From: Mammaliicoccus sp. Dog046
GTDB lineage: Bacteria > Bacillota > Bacilli > Staphylococcales > Staphylococcaceae
Assembly: GCF_034039665.1 (NCBI RefSeq)
Contig: NZ_CP120131.1
Location: 1,950,499-2,014,498, forward strand
Direction of reading: 5' to 3'
Length of the DNA: 64,000 bases
This document shows, piece after piece, positions 56,511 through 64,000 of the stretch; position 1 is the stretch's first letter, and the number at the start of each line of letters is the position of its first letter. The notes beneath the pieces are model-generated. The model ran no database searches, was not told where the DNA came from, and saw only the letters and a program-made list of their open reading frames with translations. The position numbers were made by a program, and so were the translations under genes.

Positions 56511-57137
56511 ATGATACAACTACCCATTTATAAAAAAGAATTTTTTTTAAAAGACATGACATTTCACGTAGATTTAACAGAAGGACTACAACAATATTTA
56601 GAGAGACCTGAACATGTTAGTGTAGATACTTTTTCAGAATACAATCCTATATATTTTAAAACAGTGAATGAGAATGCGGTTAGTGTCTTCGACTATGTAT
56701 TCTCAAAGTATGATCATTTAATTTTTGTTGCCTCTATTATGACTTATAATGATGTTCCAAAAGAACGTACAAATTTCTTGTCCAAATATATAAAAAATCA
56801 CCACAAATGGAAATATCATTTACAACGAAAAGTATTTAAAAATGATATTGATATAGATGAAGATTTTAAAAACTTCGAATATTACTGGGTGAAAATTGAC
56901 AAAAAAGATTTAAGACATAAGAAATTGATTGAAAGTATCGCGAATATGGATTTCCCAAGAAGAACACCAAATATGAACAAACGATGGACTTGGAACGATT
57001 ACTTTATCCTAAGTGAAGATCAAAATATAACATTCTTTATGCATGACGATACAGGTATAGGAGTTAATTTTAAAAATAAAGATGATTATGTAGCATTCAA
57101 GAAAAAATATGAACATTTTAAGTATGAATACGTTTAA
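56511..57137 (+). CDS. Probable immunity protein (DUF3885-like)
   Basis: A 208-residue cytosolic protein with no signal peptide, rich in aromatic and charged residues. Segments such as DYVFSKYDHLIFVASIM, RTWNDYF-like RWTWNDYFILSEDQNITFFMHDDTG and a C-terminal KDDYVAFKKKYEHF recall DUF3885 proteins, which often sit beside polymorphic toxins. It starts 13 bp after the toxin stop and overlaps the protease start by one base. I chose the ATG at 56511, since AAAAGG directly abuts the earlier ATG at 56502. Immunity function is inferred from position. Confidence 0.65.
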   Translation: MIQLPIYKKEFFLKDMTFHVDLTEGLQQYLERPEHVSVDTFSEYNPIYFKTVNENAVSVFDYVFSKYDHLIFVASIMTYNDVPKERTNFLSKYIKNHHKWKYHLQRKVFKNDIDIDEDFKNFEYYWVKIDKKDLRHKKLIESIANMDFPRRTPNMNKRWTWNDYFILSEDQNITFFMHDDTGIGVNFKNKDDYVAFKKKYEHFKYEYV

Positions 57138-57862
57138 TGAAATCTATAATAAAAAAGGATTTTAATGTTAAAAAATTCATAAGTATGTATATTATAATAT
57201 CAACTATGATGCTTATCTGTTACTTTATTTACTATAATCACAGCAATAAATTCATCAAAGTAGCCGTATTAGATACGGGTATAGATAGTAAATTAATTCG
57301 AAGTAAAGTAATTTCTAAAAATTTTCTCCACATATCTAAACATAAAAATATGCATGGCACTAATATTGCTAAAAAAATAGAAAATCAAAATAAAATCATT
57401 ATATACGATGCAGAAGTATTAAATAATAATGGTAATGGGACCATAGAAGATACGATAGATGGTATAGATTGGGCTATTAAAAATAAAGTGCATATTATTA
57501 ACATGAGTTATGGTTTTACACATAATTATAAAGACCTTCAAGAAAAAATAACAGAAGCAAGAAGTAAAGGAATTATCATCGTGACAGCCAATGGTAATGA
57601 TATCTTTGGACAAAAATAATATCCAGCTTCATATCAAGAGACAATCTCTGTTGGTGTCATGAAAAATGAAAAGAGTAAATCCATCTTTAATTCAAATGAC
57701 GATGCAGACATATATATTCAATTATGCAATAACTCTAAAAAAAACAATAATACATCTGAAGCTACCGCAATAGCCACTAATAGATTAATCAGGATATATG
57801 ATAACAAGTTAGTAAATATGACTAAGCCTGAACTAGTTAAATTAATTAAAAACGAAACATAA
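57137..57862 (+). pseudogene. Membrane-anchored S8 subtilase interrupted by an in-frame stop
   Basis: The frame starts with an N-terminal membrane anchor (FISMYIIISTMMLICYFIYY) and then the subtilase core: catalytic Asp in VAVLDTGIDSK, His in MHGTNIAKK, oxyanion-hole Asn in IIVTANGND. A TAA at 57617-57619 ends the 160-residue ORF, but the same frame continues YPASYQETISVGVMKNEKS and reaches the catalytic Ser region NTSEATAIATNR before a second stop at 57862. So only one codon separates this from an intact 241-residue protease. The His-G-T and Ser motifs are unusually compact. It overlaps the immunity gene by one base and may process the secreted toxin. Confidence 0.78.
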
Positions 57863-57980
57863 GTTATGAATCTACATATCATTAATCAAAAGGATCAATA
57901 CCTTGATATAAAGCTTAAATTCACATTCCATTTTAATACCTTTGTTGTGTATATTTGCCAATTTATATTTTATAAAATGT

Positions 57981-58006
57981 GTTTAGCACTACCTTTCTCT
58001 GGTTAT
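57981..58006 (+). promoter_or_regulatory. Sigma-B-like promoter of the GlsB-type gene
   Basis: GTTTAG (57981-57986), 14 bases, GGTTAT (58001-58006) is close to the staphylococcal sigma-B consensus GTTTAA-N12-15-GGGTAT. General stress control fits the gene family. Confidence 0.55.
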
Positions 58007-58043
58007 ATATAAAGAAGCTCAAGCAAAAGGAGGAAACAAAACT

Positions 58044-58292
58044 ATGGGATTCATTTTAATGTTAATCGTAGGTGGTCTTATCGGCTGGCTAGCAGGCGTT
58101 ATTTTAGGTAAAGATATTCCTGGTGGTATTATTGGTAATATCATCGCTGGTTTAATCGGTTCTGCTATCGGTGGATCATTATTAGGCGATTTAGGCCCAG
58201 TAATTGGTGGAGTAGCAATTATTCCAGCACTTATCGGTTCAATCGTATTAATTTTAATCGTTTCATTTATTTTAAAAGCTATCAGAAAATAA
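58044..58292 (+). CDS. GlsB/YeaQ/YmgE-family stress membrane protein
   Basis: An 82-residue protein with three hydrophobic segments and strong glycine repeats (LIVGGLIGWLAGVILG, GGIIGNIIAGLIGSAIGG). It matches the transglycosylase-associated/GlsB family of small stress-induced membrane proteins. AAAGGAGG precedes the ATG. A sigma-B-like promoter lies 38 bp upstream. Confidence 0.9.
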   Translation: MGFILMLIVGGLIGWLAGVILGKDIPGGIIGNIIAGLIGSAIGGSLLGDLGPVIGGVAIIPALIGSIVLILIVSFILKAIRK

Positions 58293-58314
58293 ATGTTAAA
58301 TAAACGCAACAATG

Positions 58315-58348
58315 ACCCAAAATGCCTTTGTGTATTTTGGGTTTATTT
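58315..58348 (+). terminator. Terminator of the GlsB-type gene
   Basis: ACCCAAAAT / ATTTTGGGT stem with 10-base loop and T-rich tail. Confidence 0.78.
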
Positions 58349-58416
58349 ATTATCAAATATGATTTCTATATTGAACATCTATTTGCTATACTCAAATAAA
58401 AAAGGTGGCGAACATT

Positions 58417-58686
58417 ATGGCTAAAGTTACTCAATGTCAAAGTTGTGGCATACCATTAGATAAGAAAACACCAGCAGGCACTGAAAAAGATGGCAGTTTA
58501 TCTTCTAAGTATTGTACACATTGTTATCAAAACGGCGAGTGGACTATGGATTTGAGTTTTGATGAAATGTATGACTACAATTTAAAGAGATTCCAAGAAT
58601 CAGATATGAACAAAGTACAAAAATACTTCCTTAATAAAATGTACACGAAAAAATTCATGCGTAAACTCGATCGTTGGAGTGAATAA
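58417..58686 (+). CDS. Zinc ribbon protein
   Basis: An 89-residue protein with two C-x2-C pairs, in TQCQSCGIPLDK and KYCTHCYQNGEW, forming a zinc ribbon of the Zn_ribbon_2 type, followed by a helical C terminus. Family function unknown. I chose the ATG at 58417 with AAGGTGG upstream; a GTG four codons earlier is inside that site. Confidence 0.82.
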   Translation: MAKVTQCQSCGIPLDKKTPAGTEKDGSLSSKYCTHCYQNGEWTMDLSFDEMYDYNLKRFQESDMNKVQKYFLNKMYTKKFMRKLDRWSE

Positions 58687-58694
58687 GCAAAAAA

Positions 58695-58732
58695 TAAAGG
58701 TCGAAGTCATCTAAACGATGAATCGACCTTTA
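58695..58732 (+). terminator. Terminator of the zinc ribbon gene
   Basis: AAAGGTCGA and TCATC against GATGA and TCGACCTTT. It may serve both directions. Confidence 0.78.
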
Positions 58733-58857
58733 CAAATACAATATACGAATAGTATTAGCAAAACCACTCTAGGTAAATAGCTTTGTACTAATAAATTACC
58801 CAGGATTTTTACGCTTTAAACAAATCATTCACATAAAATTAACACAAATTACATCTT

Positions 58858-58956
58858 TTATCTCTTATTAGTTGCTTTGTTTATTAAGTTACGAATGAGT
58901 TTAAAAATAACTGCCGTACCTATATATCTTAATATACGTTTTAATATATTTCCCAT
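58858..58956 (-). CDS. Cationic amphipathic 32-residue peptide
   Basis: A start at 58956 is preceded by AGGAGTGAATCAAT. The peptide reads MGNILKRILRYIGTAVIF followed by KLIRNLINKATNKR: nine Lys/Arg, no acidic residue, and hydrophobic residues spaced as in an amphipathic helix. Nothing else fills this 440-bp gap besides terminators. It could be a membrane-active or toxin-like peptide. I do not recognise a family; the good ribosome binding site makes translation plausible. Confidence 0.55.
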   Translation of the reverse strand: MGNILKRILRYIGTAVIFKLIRNLINKATNKR

Positions 58957-59051
58957 ATTGATTCACTCCTCATGCAATATAAATTTATTGAATGTTACAT
59001 GCTCTCATACACATACCCAAGAAACAATATATTTACACATCATTATATAGA

Positions 59052-59096
59052 AAAAACCAGCACAACCTATACTCATAGGTTGTGCTGGTTTTTTTA
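59052..59096 (-). terminator. Terminator of proP
   Basis: AAACCAGCACAACCTAT / ATAGGTTGTGCTGGTTT, a 17-bp perfect stem with a 4-base loop, A6 and T7 flanks. Confidence 0.9.
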
Positions 59097-59125
59097 AAAT
59101 TCTTCTTCAACTATAAGAAAAATTA

Positions 59126-60520
59126 TTATTTTGGACTTTCTTCATGCCACCATAATGAATCTTTTGGATTTTCCACAGCGTGTTTAAATTCTTTTTTAGA
59201 TGCTACTGTTGGATAAGATCCTTTTAAAGATTTTTTAGATGTATCTTCGAATAAGAATACTACGACGACTAATCCAATAACACTTACAGCTAATAAATAG
59301 AATGCAGGTGCTAAGTTGTTTCCTGTAGCATGTACTAACCAAGAAGCAACTAATGGTGTTGTTCCACCGAATAGTGAAACTGAAATGTTAAATGTCCATG
59401 ATAACGTTCTATAACGAATATCTGTATGGAATAATGTTGGTAATGAACCAGGCATTGTTCCTTCGTACACTGATAATACAATACCTAACAAAAGTAATCC
59501 TATAAATAAGAATCCTAAACCACCAAGGTTAAGTAATTGGAATGATCCCACTGATACAAGTAAAGCTAGAATAAGTCCAGCAGAAATAACTTTTTTATTT
59601 CCGATTTTATCACCTAGTCTACCGAAAGTGATCGCAAATGGTACCATAATCAACAACACAAGTGCTGTGATTGGTGTACTAATTTTATCACTAATACCAA
59701 TTGTTTCATCTAAATATGAAGGCATATAGCCTAATAAGATATAGTTAGTGATGTTGAAGAATGCAACGAATACAACACAGATTAAAATGTCTTTTTTGTA
59801 TTGTTTAATGATTTCTATTACACTCAACTGTTCATCTTGATCCGCAACATCATTTTCAAAGATAGGCGTTTCTTCAAGATGTGTTCTTAAGTAAAGACCA
59901 ATTAAACCAATCGGTGCACTTAAGAAGAATGGGATTCTCCAACCCCAAGATTCCATTTGAGCATCTGGTAATGCCCAGAATAGAATTGTAATGAGAATAG
60001 ACGCTGCTATATAACCAGATAATGTTCCGATTTCCAAACCACTACCAAGTCTAATTCTCTTATTATCTGGTGAAGATTCAGCAATGTAAACCATCGCACC
60101 AGCATATTCGCCACCAACTGAGAACCCTTGTAATATACGCGCTAAGAGTAATAAGATAGGTGCCCAAATACCAATTTGATCATAAGTAGGTAATAAACCA
60201 ATGATTAGCGTAGAAATTGCCATCATGATAATAGTAAACGTTAAGACTACTTTCCTACCTAACTTATCACCAATTTTACCAAAGACGATACCGCCTACAG
60301 GTCTTAATAGGAATGCTATAGCAAATGTTGCAAATGTGAATATTAATTTTAATTCATCATTTTGAACAGGACTAAAAAAGTTCTTACTTATAATTACTGC
60401 AAGATAAGAATAAAGTGCAAAGTCGAACCATTCCATTGCATTACCAATACCTGTGGCAAATACACTTTTCTTTGCCATGTTGATATCTACGACGTTAATT
60501 TTCTTTTTATTGAACTTCAA
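59126..60520 (-). CDS. proP: ProP-like glycine betaine/proline:H+ symporter (MFS)
   Basis: A 464-residue, 12-span MFS transporter of the metabolite:H+ symporter family. Motifs include [48 protein letters not shown] and [13 protein letters not shown]. It imports compatible solutes such as proline or betaine under osmotic stress. I keep the TTG start at 60520, with AAAGGAAGTGG upstream; an ATG at 60478 has no ribosome binding site. The solute is inferred from family. Confidence 0.85.
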   Translation of the reverse strand: MKFNKKKINVVDINMAKKSVFATGIGNAMEWFDFALYSYLAVIISKNFFSPVQNDELKLIFTFATFAIAFLLRPVGGIVFGKIGDKLGRKVVLTFTIIMMAISTLIIGLLPTYDQIGIWAPILLLLARILQGFSVGGEYAGAMVYIAESSPDNKRIRLGSGLEIGTLSGYIAASILITILFWALPDAQMESWGWRIPFFLSAPIGLIGLYLRTHLEETPIFENDVADQDEQLSVIEIIKQYKKDILICVVFVAFFNITNYILLGYMPSYLDETIGISDKISTPITALVLLIMVPFAITFGRLGDKIGNKKVISAGLILALLVSVGSFQLLNLGGLGFLFIGLLLLGIVLSVYEGTMPGSLPTLFHTDIRYRTLSWTFNISVSLFGGTTPLVASWLVHATGNNLAPAFYLLAVSVIGLVVVVFLFEDTSKKSLKGSYPTVASKKEFKHAVENPKDSLWWHEESPK

Positions 60521-60663
60521 ACGTATCCACTTCCTTTACATTTTTAAGAGTATACGCTCATCTTTACATACTGTCAACTTAATATTCCATAACGTTTATA
60601 TAATTAAATTATATAACTAACCTAAAAAAGTATGAATCTACATTAATTCGTTTACAAGATATA

Positions 60664-60707
60664 TTTACGACTTCGAGTAAGTATGTGATAATAGTACTAG
60701 GTACTAA
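60664..60707 (+). promoter_or_regulatory. Promoter with FapR-like operator before the FabH gene
   Basis: -35 TTTACG (60664-60669), 17 bp, extended -10 TGTGATAAT (hexamer 60687-60692). ATAGTACTAGGTACTAA (60691-60707) matches the FapR operator (TTAGTATCAGGTACTAA orientation) at 14 of 17 positions and overlaps the -10 and start site. Control by malonyl-CoA through FapR is predicted. Confidence 0.65.
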
Positions 60708-60733
60708 TTTTGTAATTTAAAGGAGATATTATT

Positions 60734-61714
60734 ATGAAATCATACGCAAAAATTACCGCTCAAGGTGCCTATGTACCTAGTAAAATCATGAACAATCAAG
60801 ATTTCGAACAAATCGTTGAAACAAGTGATGAATGGATACAACAAAGAACAGGCATAATCGAGCGAAGAATTGCAGCTGAAGATGAATATACAAGTGATTT
60901 GAGTTATAAAGCCATACTCAATCTGCAAGACAATTATAATGTAGATTTAAGTGATGTTGATATGATTATAAATGCGACATTAACACCAGATTTTAAAACT
61001 CCGAGCGTGGCTTCATACATTCAAGCTCAGTTAGGATTGGAACATTCCGGTGCTTTAGATATCAATGCAGCATGTGCAGGATTTACCTATGGACTCAATA
61101 TTGCAAATGGGCTCATTACCTCTGGACAAAATAAAAAAATACTCGTTATAGGATCAGAAACTTTATCAAAAGTAACTGATTATACAGATAGAAATACATG
61201 CATCTTATTCGGAGATGGCGCAGGTGCATTTTTAGTAGAATATACAGAAGATGAACCAAGCTTTATCGCAAGTACATTTGGTTCAGATGGTGCAAAAGGC
61301 AAACACTTATATTGCTCAGAACTTTCAACAGAAATGTTTGGAGAGCAATTAGAAAATCCAGGGCACGTCGTACAAAATGGTAGAGGTGTGTATAAATGGG
61401 CTGTTAGTTCTGTACCTAAAATAATAGAAGAAACCTTGCATAAAGGACAAATTCAATTAGAAGATTTAGACTGGTTCGTTCCACATAGCGCTAATGCTAG
61501 AATGATAGAATCCATCAGTGAACGTTCAAATATTAATAACGACAAAGCACTTATGAGTCTCGGTTATTATGGAAATACATCATCAGCAACAATTCCACTT
61601 TCCATCAACAAAGCCGTAACAGAAAATAAAATAAAAAAAGACGATCACCTATTACTCGTTGGATTCGGTGGCGGTCTAACCTATTCATCTTCGTTAATCA
61701 AATGGACGATATAG
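60734..61714 (+). CDS. fabH: 3-oxoacyl-[ACP] synthase III (FabH-type)
   Basis: A 326-residue KAS III. The catalytic triad is Cys in DINAACAGFTYGL, His in WFVPHSANARMIES and Asn in GYYGNTSSATIPLS; the C-terminal GFGGGLTYSSSLI is typical. It condenses acyl-CoA with malonyl-ACP to start fatty acid synthesis. No fabF follows, unlike the usual fabHF pair, so this may be a second FabH paralogue. A FapR-like box sits in its promoter. Confidence 0.9.
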   Translation: MKSYAKITAQGAYVPSKIMNNQDFEQIVETSDEWIQQRTGIIERRIAAEDEYTSDLSYKAILNLQDNYNVDLSDVDMIINATLTPDFKTPSVASYIQAQLGLEHSGALDINAACAGFTYGLNIANGLITSGQNKKILVIGSETLSKVTDYTDRNTCILFGDGAGAFLVEYTEDEPSFIASTFGSDGAKGKHLYCSELSTEMFGEQLENPGHVVQNGRGVYKWAVSSVPKIIEETLHKGQIQLEDLDWFVPHSANARMIESISERSNINNDKALMSLGYYGNTSSATIPLSINKAVTENKIKKDDHLLLVGFGGGLTYSSSLIKWTI

Positions 61715-61757
61715 ATATTGGTAGAATGATGAGATGTTAAAAGATGTTAAGAGTGAA

Positions 61758-61792
61758 GATATCGTGCGATTCACACCCAATCGCACGATATC
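61758..61792. repeat. Dispersed hairpin element, copy 2
   Basis: GATATCGTGCGATT and AATCGCACGATATC arms, 14 bp perfect, with a 7-base loop. The right arm is identical to that of copy 1 at 29613-29643. It precedes the terminator shared by fabH and the GNAT gene. Confidence 0.75.
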
Positions 61793-61810
61793 TTGATACT
61801 GTACAAAATA

Positions 61811-61844
61811 AAAATCCTGAGACGCTCAACGTCTCAGGATTTTT
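61811..61844. terminator. Bidirectional terminator between fabH and GNAT genes
   Basis: AAAATCCTGAGACG / CGTCTCAGGATTTT stem with a 5-base loop, touching the GNAT stop codon. Confidence 0.88.
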
Positions 61845-62310
61845 ATTTAAATTTCTCCATTCTAACAATACCTTCATCATCTTGTGTCGTGATACCATTC
61901 TTATAATCGTATCCGTACTTTTTATAGAAATTTACCGCTGTTAATGAGGCTGGAATTTCAATGCGATTAGCTCTTCTATAGTAATAATCATTTTCCAGTG
62001 TTTGAATAATTAATTTACCTATACCTCTATCTTGGTATTCGGGTGTAACAAATATGGTAAATAAGCTACTTTCTGTTTCACTATCCCAATAAGGTCCTAT
62101 CGCGCCAGTAGCAATTACTTCGTCATTATCTTCAAACAAATAAAAATGAGTAAAACTCGCTCTTTCTATTAAAGACTGTGGTGTAATTGTCGATACAACG
62201 TTTTCTATTTCTTCTTCAGATTCATCTTTAATATTCGTCGTTCTTAACGTATGAATAATCATTTTACTAACCGCTTCTGCATCCTTAGATTCGAACTTTC
62301 TAACCTTCAT
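61843..62310 (-). CDS. GNAT acetyltransferase
   Basis: A 155-residue N-acetyltransferase with the acetyl-CoA motif region VTPEYQDRGIGKLIIQTLE and AVNFYKKYGYDY near the C terminus. I chose the ATG at 62310, with GGAGTGAAAGTT upstream. Substrate unknown. It follows the nuclease gene by 18 bp on the same strand. Confidence 0.85.
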   Translation of the reverse strand: MKVRKFESKDAEAVSKMIIHTLRTTNIKDESEEEIENVVSTITPQSLIERASFTHFYLFEDNDEVIATGAIGPYWDSETESSLFTIFVTPEYQDRGIGKLIIQTLENDYYYRRANRIEIPASLTAVNFYKKYGYDYKNGITTQDDEGIVRMEKFK

Positions 62311-62328
62311 CAACTTTCACTCCATCCA

Positions 62329-63258
62329 TTAGCTCGCTTCACAAGCAAAGTTATCTTTATCTCTATCATGTTTCAGTGCATATGCTGGATGCGTACTTGG
62401 CACGCCATTTGGATAAACTTTTCTCAATTCTGTACAATTTGGATAAGATTCATTGCGATTACTATTCTCTACACTTGGTGACTCAGTTGAAACTTCTGGT
62501 GTACGCTGTACTTCCGGCGTTTGCGTTGTTGCTTGTTCTGTCGTCTCTTCATCAAAAGCACTTCCAAGGCTCCAAATACCTCGTTTTTGTTCTTTAGCAA
62601 TTGCTTCTGAACTTTCCAACTGTTCTAAGTAACGTGTACTTGGTGGATAAACATAAGCAACTTTCGCTAATCCTTCTTCCACTAAAATATCATTCAGCAT
62701 TTCTCCATCTACATATATGTATGCTAAATATCTTTGATACTTATCTTGTTTACCACCCACATCAAATTCTACTTCAATTTGATTCGCATTCGTCAGTAAT
62801 TCTTTTGTTCTATCTGAAGCTTCCTGACCAAAAGGCTGCTTACCTAACCTCGGATGTTTCGTTTCTGGTGTATCAATTAACAAAAATCTAAATGACGATT
62901 TCTTTCCATTATAAAAGAATTTCGCTGTGTCACCATCAACTGTATCTGCCAATTCTACAGGAATACGATCTGTCGTTCCTGGCGTGTAAGATTTTTTTGT
63001 TTTTTTCTTAACCTCTTCAGTTGAAGATTCTGTTTGATCGGCGTCGTCTTGTGCTTTATCATCCTCAACTGATTGAACTTCCGTCGACTCTGTTTTTTCT
63101 TTCGTTACTTGCTTTGGCTTATTTGATTTTTTCTGTTCTTCCTTCACCTTATCTTTACTTTGATTTCCCGATTCGTTATCCGTACTGTCCTCGCTAAAAA
63201 TCCCCACAATCATAGCAAAAATGATAATACATAAACCCCAAAATAAAAATTTCTTCAT
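62329..63258 (-). CDS. Secreted thermonuclease-like protein with Excalibur domain
   Basis: A 309-residue exported protein. The N-terminal hydrophobic segment (FLFWGLCIIIFAMIVGIF) is followed by a Lys/Glu/Gln/Ser-rich spacer to about residue 90. Next is a staphylococcal-nuclease domain (about 95-230) with VDGDTAKFFYNG, RFLLIDTPET, GQEASDRTKELL and GGKQDKYQRYLAYIYVDG. After a second Thr/Glu-rich linker comes a C-terminal Excalibur calcium-binding motif (YPNCTELRKVYPNGV, HDRDKDNFACE). The key Arg, Glu and Asp positions appear present. It is likely membrane-anchored or released and degrades DNA/RNA outside the cell. Confidence 0.88.
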   Translation of the reverse strand: MKKFLFWGLCIIIFAMIVGIFSEDSTDNESGNQSKDKVKEEQKKSNKPKQVTKEKTESTEVQSVEDDKAQDDADQTESSTEEVKKKTKKSYTPGTTDRIPVELADTVDGDTAKFFYNGKKSSFRFLLIDTPETKHPRLGKQPFGQEASDRTKELLTNANQIEVEFDVGGKQDKYQRYLAYIYVDGEMLNDILVEEGLAKVAYVYPPSTRYLEQLESSEAIAKEQKRGIWSLGSAFDEETTEQATTQTPEVQRTPEVSTESPSVENSNRNESYPNCTELRKVYPNGVPSTHPAYALKHDRDKDNFACEAS

Positions 63259-63390
63259 TTCAATCTCTCCTAAAACTGTTTTCCTTACCTTAATAATAAC
63301 AAATTTGGAAGAAATTTATATTACAATTTTAAAATAATGCCTTATTTATTACCGTTTTTTTATATTTTCCATTCTTTGATTTCATACATA

Positions 63391-63418
63391 AAAAAATAAA
63401 ACATCATTACGATGTTTT
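63391..63418 (-). terminator. Terminator of the 52-residue membrane protein gene
   Basis: AAAACATC / GATGTTTT stem with T7 on the minus strand, overlapping the stop codon. Confidence 0.65.
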
Positions 63419-63575
63419 AATCTAATAACTTAAATATTAATCTAAAAATCCAACCAATCGCTCGAGGAATATATAACACAACTACTTTAAACAGATCCCA
63501 TATCAAAAAGAACCCTTCAACGAAATCAAAATATTCCCAACCCTTTTTCTCCCGCTTCTTTTTCTTCTCTTTCAT
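63417..63575 (-). CDS. 52-residue basic membrane-associated protein
   Basis: The start at 63575 is preceded by AGGAGGATTC. The protein opens with a Lys/Arg/Glu-rich MKEKKKKREKKGWEYFDFVE, then one long hydrophobic stretch (FFLIWDLFKVVVLYIPRAIG) and WIFRLIFKLLD. It lies between the nuclease and the DinB-type gene. I recognise no family. The strong ribosome binding site and its own terminator support it as real. Confidence 0.6.
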   Translation of the reverse strand: MKEKKKKREKKGWEYFDFVEGFFLIWDLFKVVVLYIPRAIGWIFRLIFKLLD

Positions 63576-63603
63576 ATGAATCCTCCTAACCTTATTGGCT
63601 CAA

Positions 63604-64000
63604 TTATATAGTATCTATCCCTAATACATCAGTATTTTTAGGCGTATAACCAAGTAAACGAATGAACGTTACAATTTGTCCTTTATGATGAAATTCATGG
63701 CTAATAGAATGGAATAATAATTGTTTAGCTGATTTATGAACCATAGGACTATCTGGTCTCCATGACAGTTTCTTATCATGTATAAAATAGAATTCATCCT
63801 CACTTAAATTCAACACTGCTTCAACATATTGATCAGCACGTTTAAAATAATCAACGATATCATCAAACGATACATCTTCTATGTCTTTTTCCTTGTTTAA
63901 AGGTGTTGACGTAAGATTAAGCACATATGATCCTAACCATGCATGATAGCAACCCGCAATATGTACTAATGTTTGCTTTATAGATTGAAAACCAACATCA
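63604..64000 (-). CDS. DinB-family protein (N terminus beyond window)
   Basis: The frame is open to the window edge (…FQSIKQTLVHIAGCYHAWLG), so the start is outside. About 132 residues are visible. The DinB/YfiT metal triad is suggested by the His in LVHIAGCYHAW and the pair in HSISHEFHHKGQIVTFIRLLGY. The family includes metal-dependent thiol transferases and DNA-damage-inducible proteins. A start at a GTG inside the window (63924) would remove the first metal ligand and is not likely. Confidence 0.83.
   Translation of the reverse strand, partial: DVGFQSIKQTLVHIAGCYHAWLGSYVLNLTSTPLNKEKDIEDVSFDDIVDYFKRADQYVEAVLNLSEDEFYFIHDKKLSWRPDSPMVHKSAKQLLFHSISHEFHHKGQIVTFIRLLGYTPKNTDVLGIDTI

Overview
The window is AT-rich chromosomal DNA from a Gram-positive coccus of the Staphylococcaceae. 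The order dltXABCD / nfu / yutJ / yuzB / sufA-type carrier / ndh / yuiB / leucyl aminopeptidase, followed by lipA / yutD and by sufCDSUB / metNPQ / gcvH / aroD, is the familiar staphylococcal core layout (recalled, not searched). A complete oxidative galactonate-type operon, an orphan phage-like lysis cassette and unfamiliar intergenic repeats argue for something other than S. aureus. A Mammaliicoccus (former S. sciuri group) or similar species is my guess, not a demonstrated fact.

Layout. 1-7,700: a partial hotdog thioesterase, an NhaC-type antiporter, an M17 aminopeptidase, type II NADH dehydrogenase behind a Rex-like box, and small Fe-S/thiol proteins (A-type carrier, YuzB, YuzD, Nfu). 7,700-12,000: the dltXABCD operon for D-alanylation of teichoic acids, with dltX (47 aa) annotated here. 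12,100-19,800: housekeeping genes (2-hydroxyacid dehydrogenase, HAD phosphatase, DUF86, DUF3055, yutD, lipA, yunD, yunE, yunF), interrupted by a 39-bp tandem palindrome array. 19,900-23,130: a YxeA-like lipoprotein-type gene, then an isolated holin/endolysin pair transcribed divergently from a cI-like repressor and an ImmA-like protease, with palindromic operators over both promoters. 23,100-29,600: a catabolic operon (SDR dehydrogenase, PfkB kinase, KDPG/KDPGal aldolase, DgoD-type dehydratase, ROK regulator) with a divergent sugar/H+ symporter, consistent with a DeLey-Doudoroff route. 29,700-35,100: sufCDSUB. 35,300-36,500: small membrane proteins and a 41-bp repeat array. 36,500-42,800: metNPQ behind a SAM-I riboswitch, a Toprim protein, thioredoxins, gcvH, a Spx/ArsC-like protein, a nitroreductase and aroD. 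43,000-47,500: two DUF4352-type paralogues flanking a DMT transporter and ohr, with more repeats. 47,600-55,600: MazG, GNATs, a Zur-controlled rpsN2-cobW operon, a VOC protein lacking a normal start codon, a BASS/arsenical-type transporter, and a LexA-controlled Y-family polymerase. 55,700-57,900: a secreted SAR2788/Ntox21-like toxin (frameshifted), a probable immunity protein and a membrane-anchored subtilase (nonsense-interrupted). 58,000-64,000: a GlsB-type stress protein, a zinc ribbon protein, two unlisted small peptides, ProP, a FapR-boxed FabH paralogue, a GNAT, a secreted nuclease with Excalibur domain, and a partial DinB protein.

The most interesting material is the self-contained lysis switch at 20,500-23,130, the decayed toxin/immunity/protease triad at 55,740-57,862, and four families of palindromic or tandem intergenic repeats. 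The 41-bp family occurs as two arrays of exactly eight units about 9.7 kb apart.
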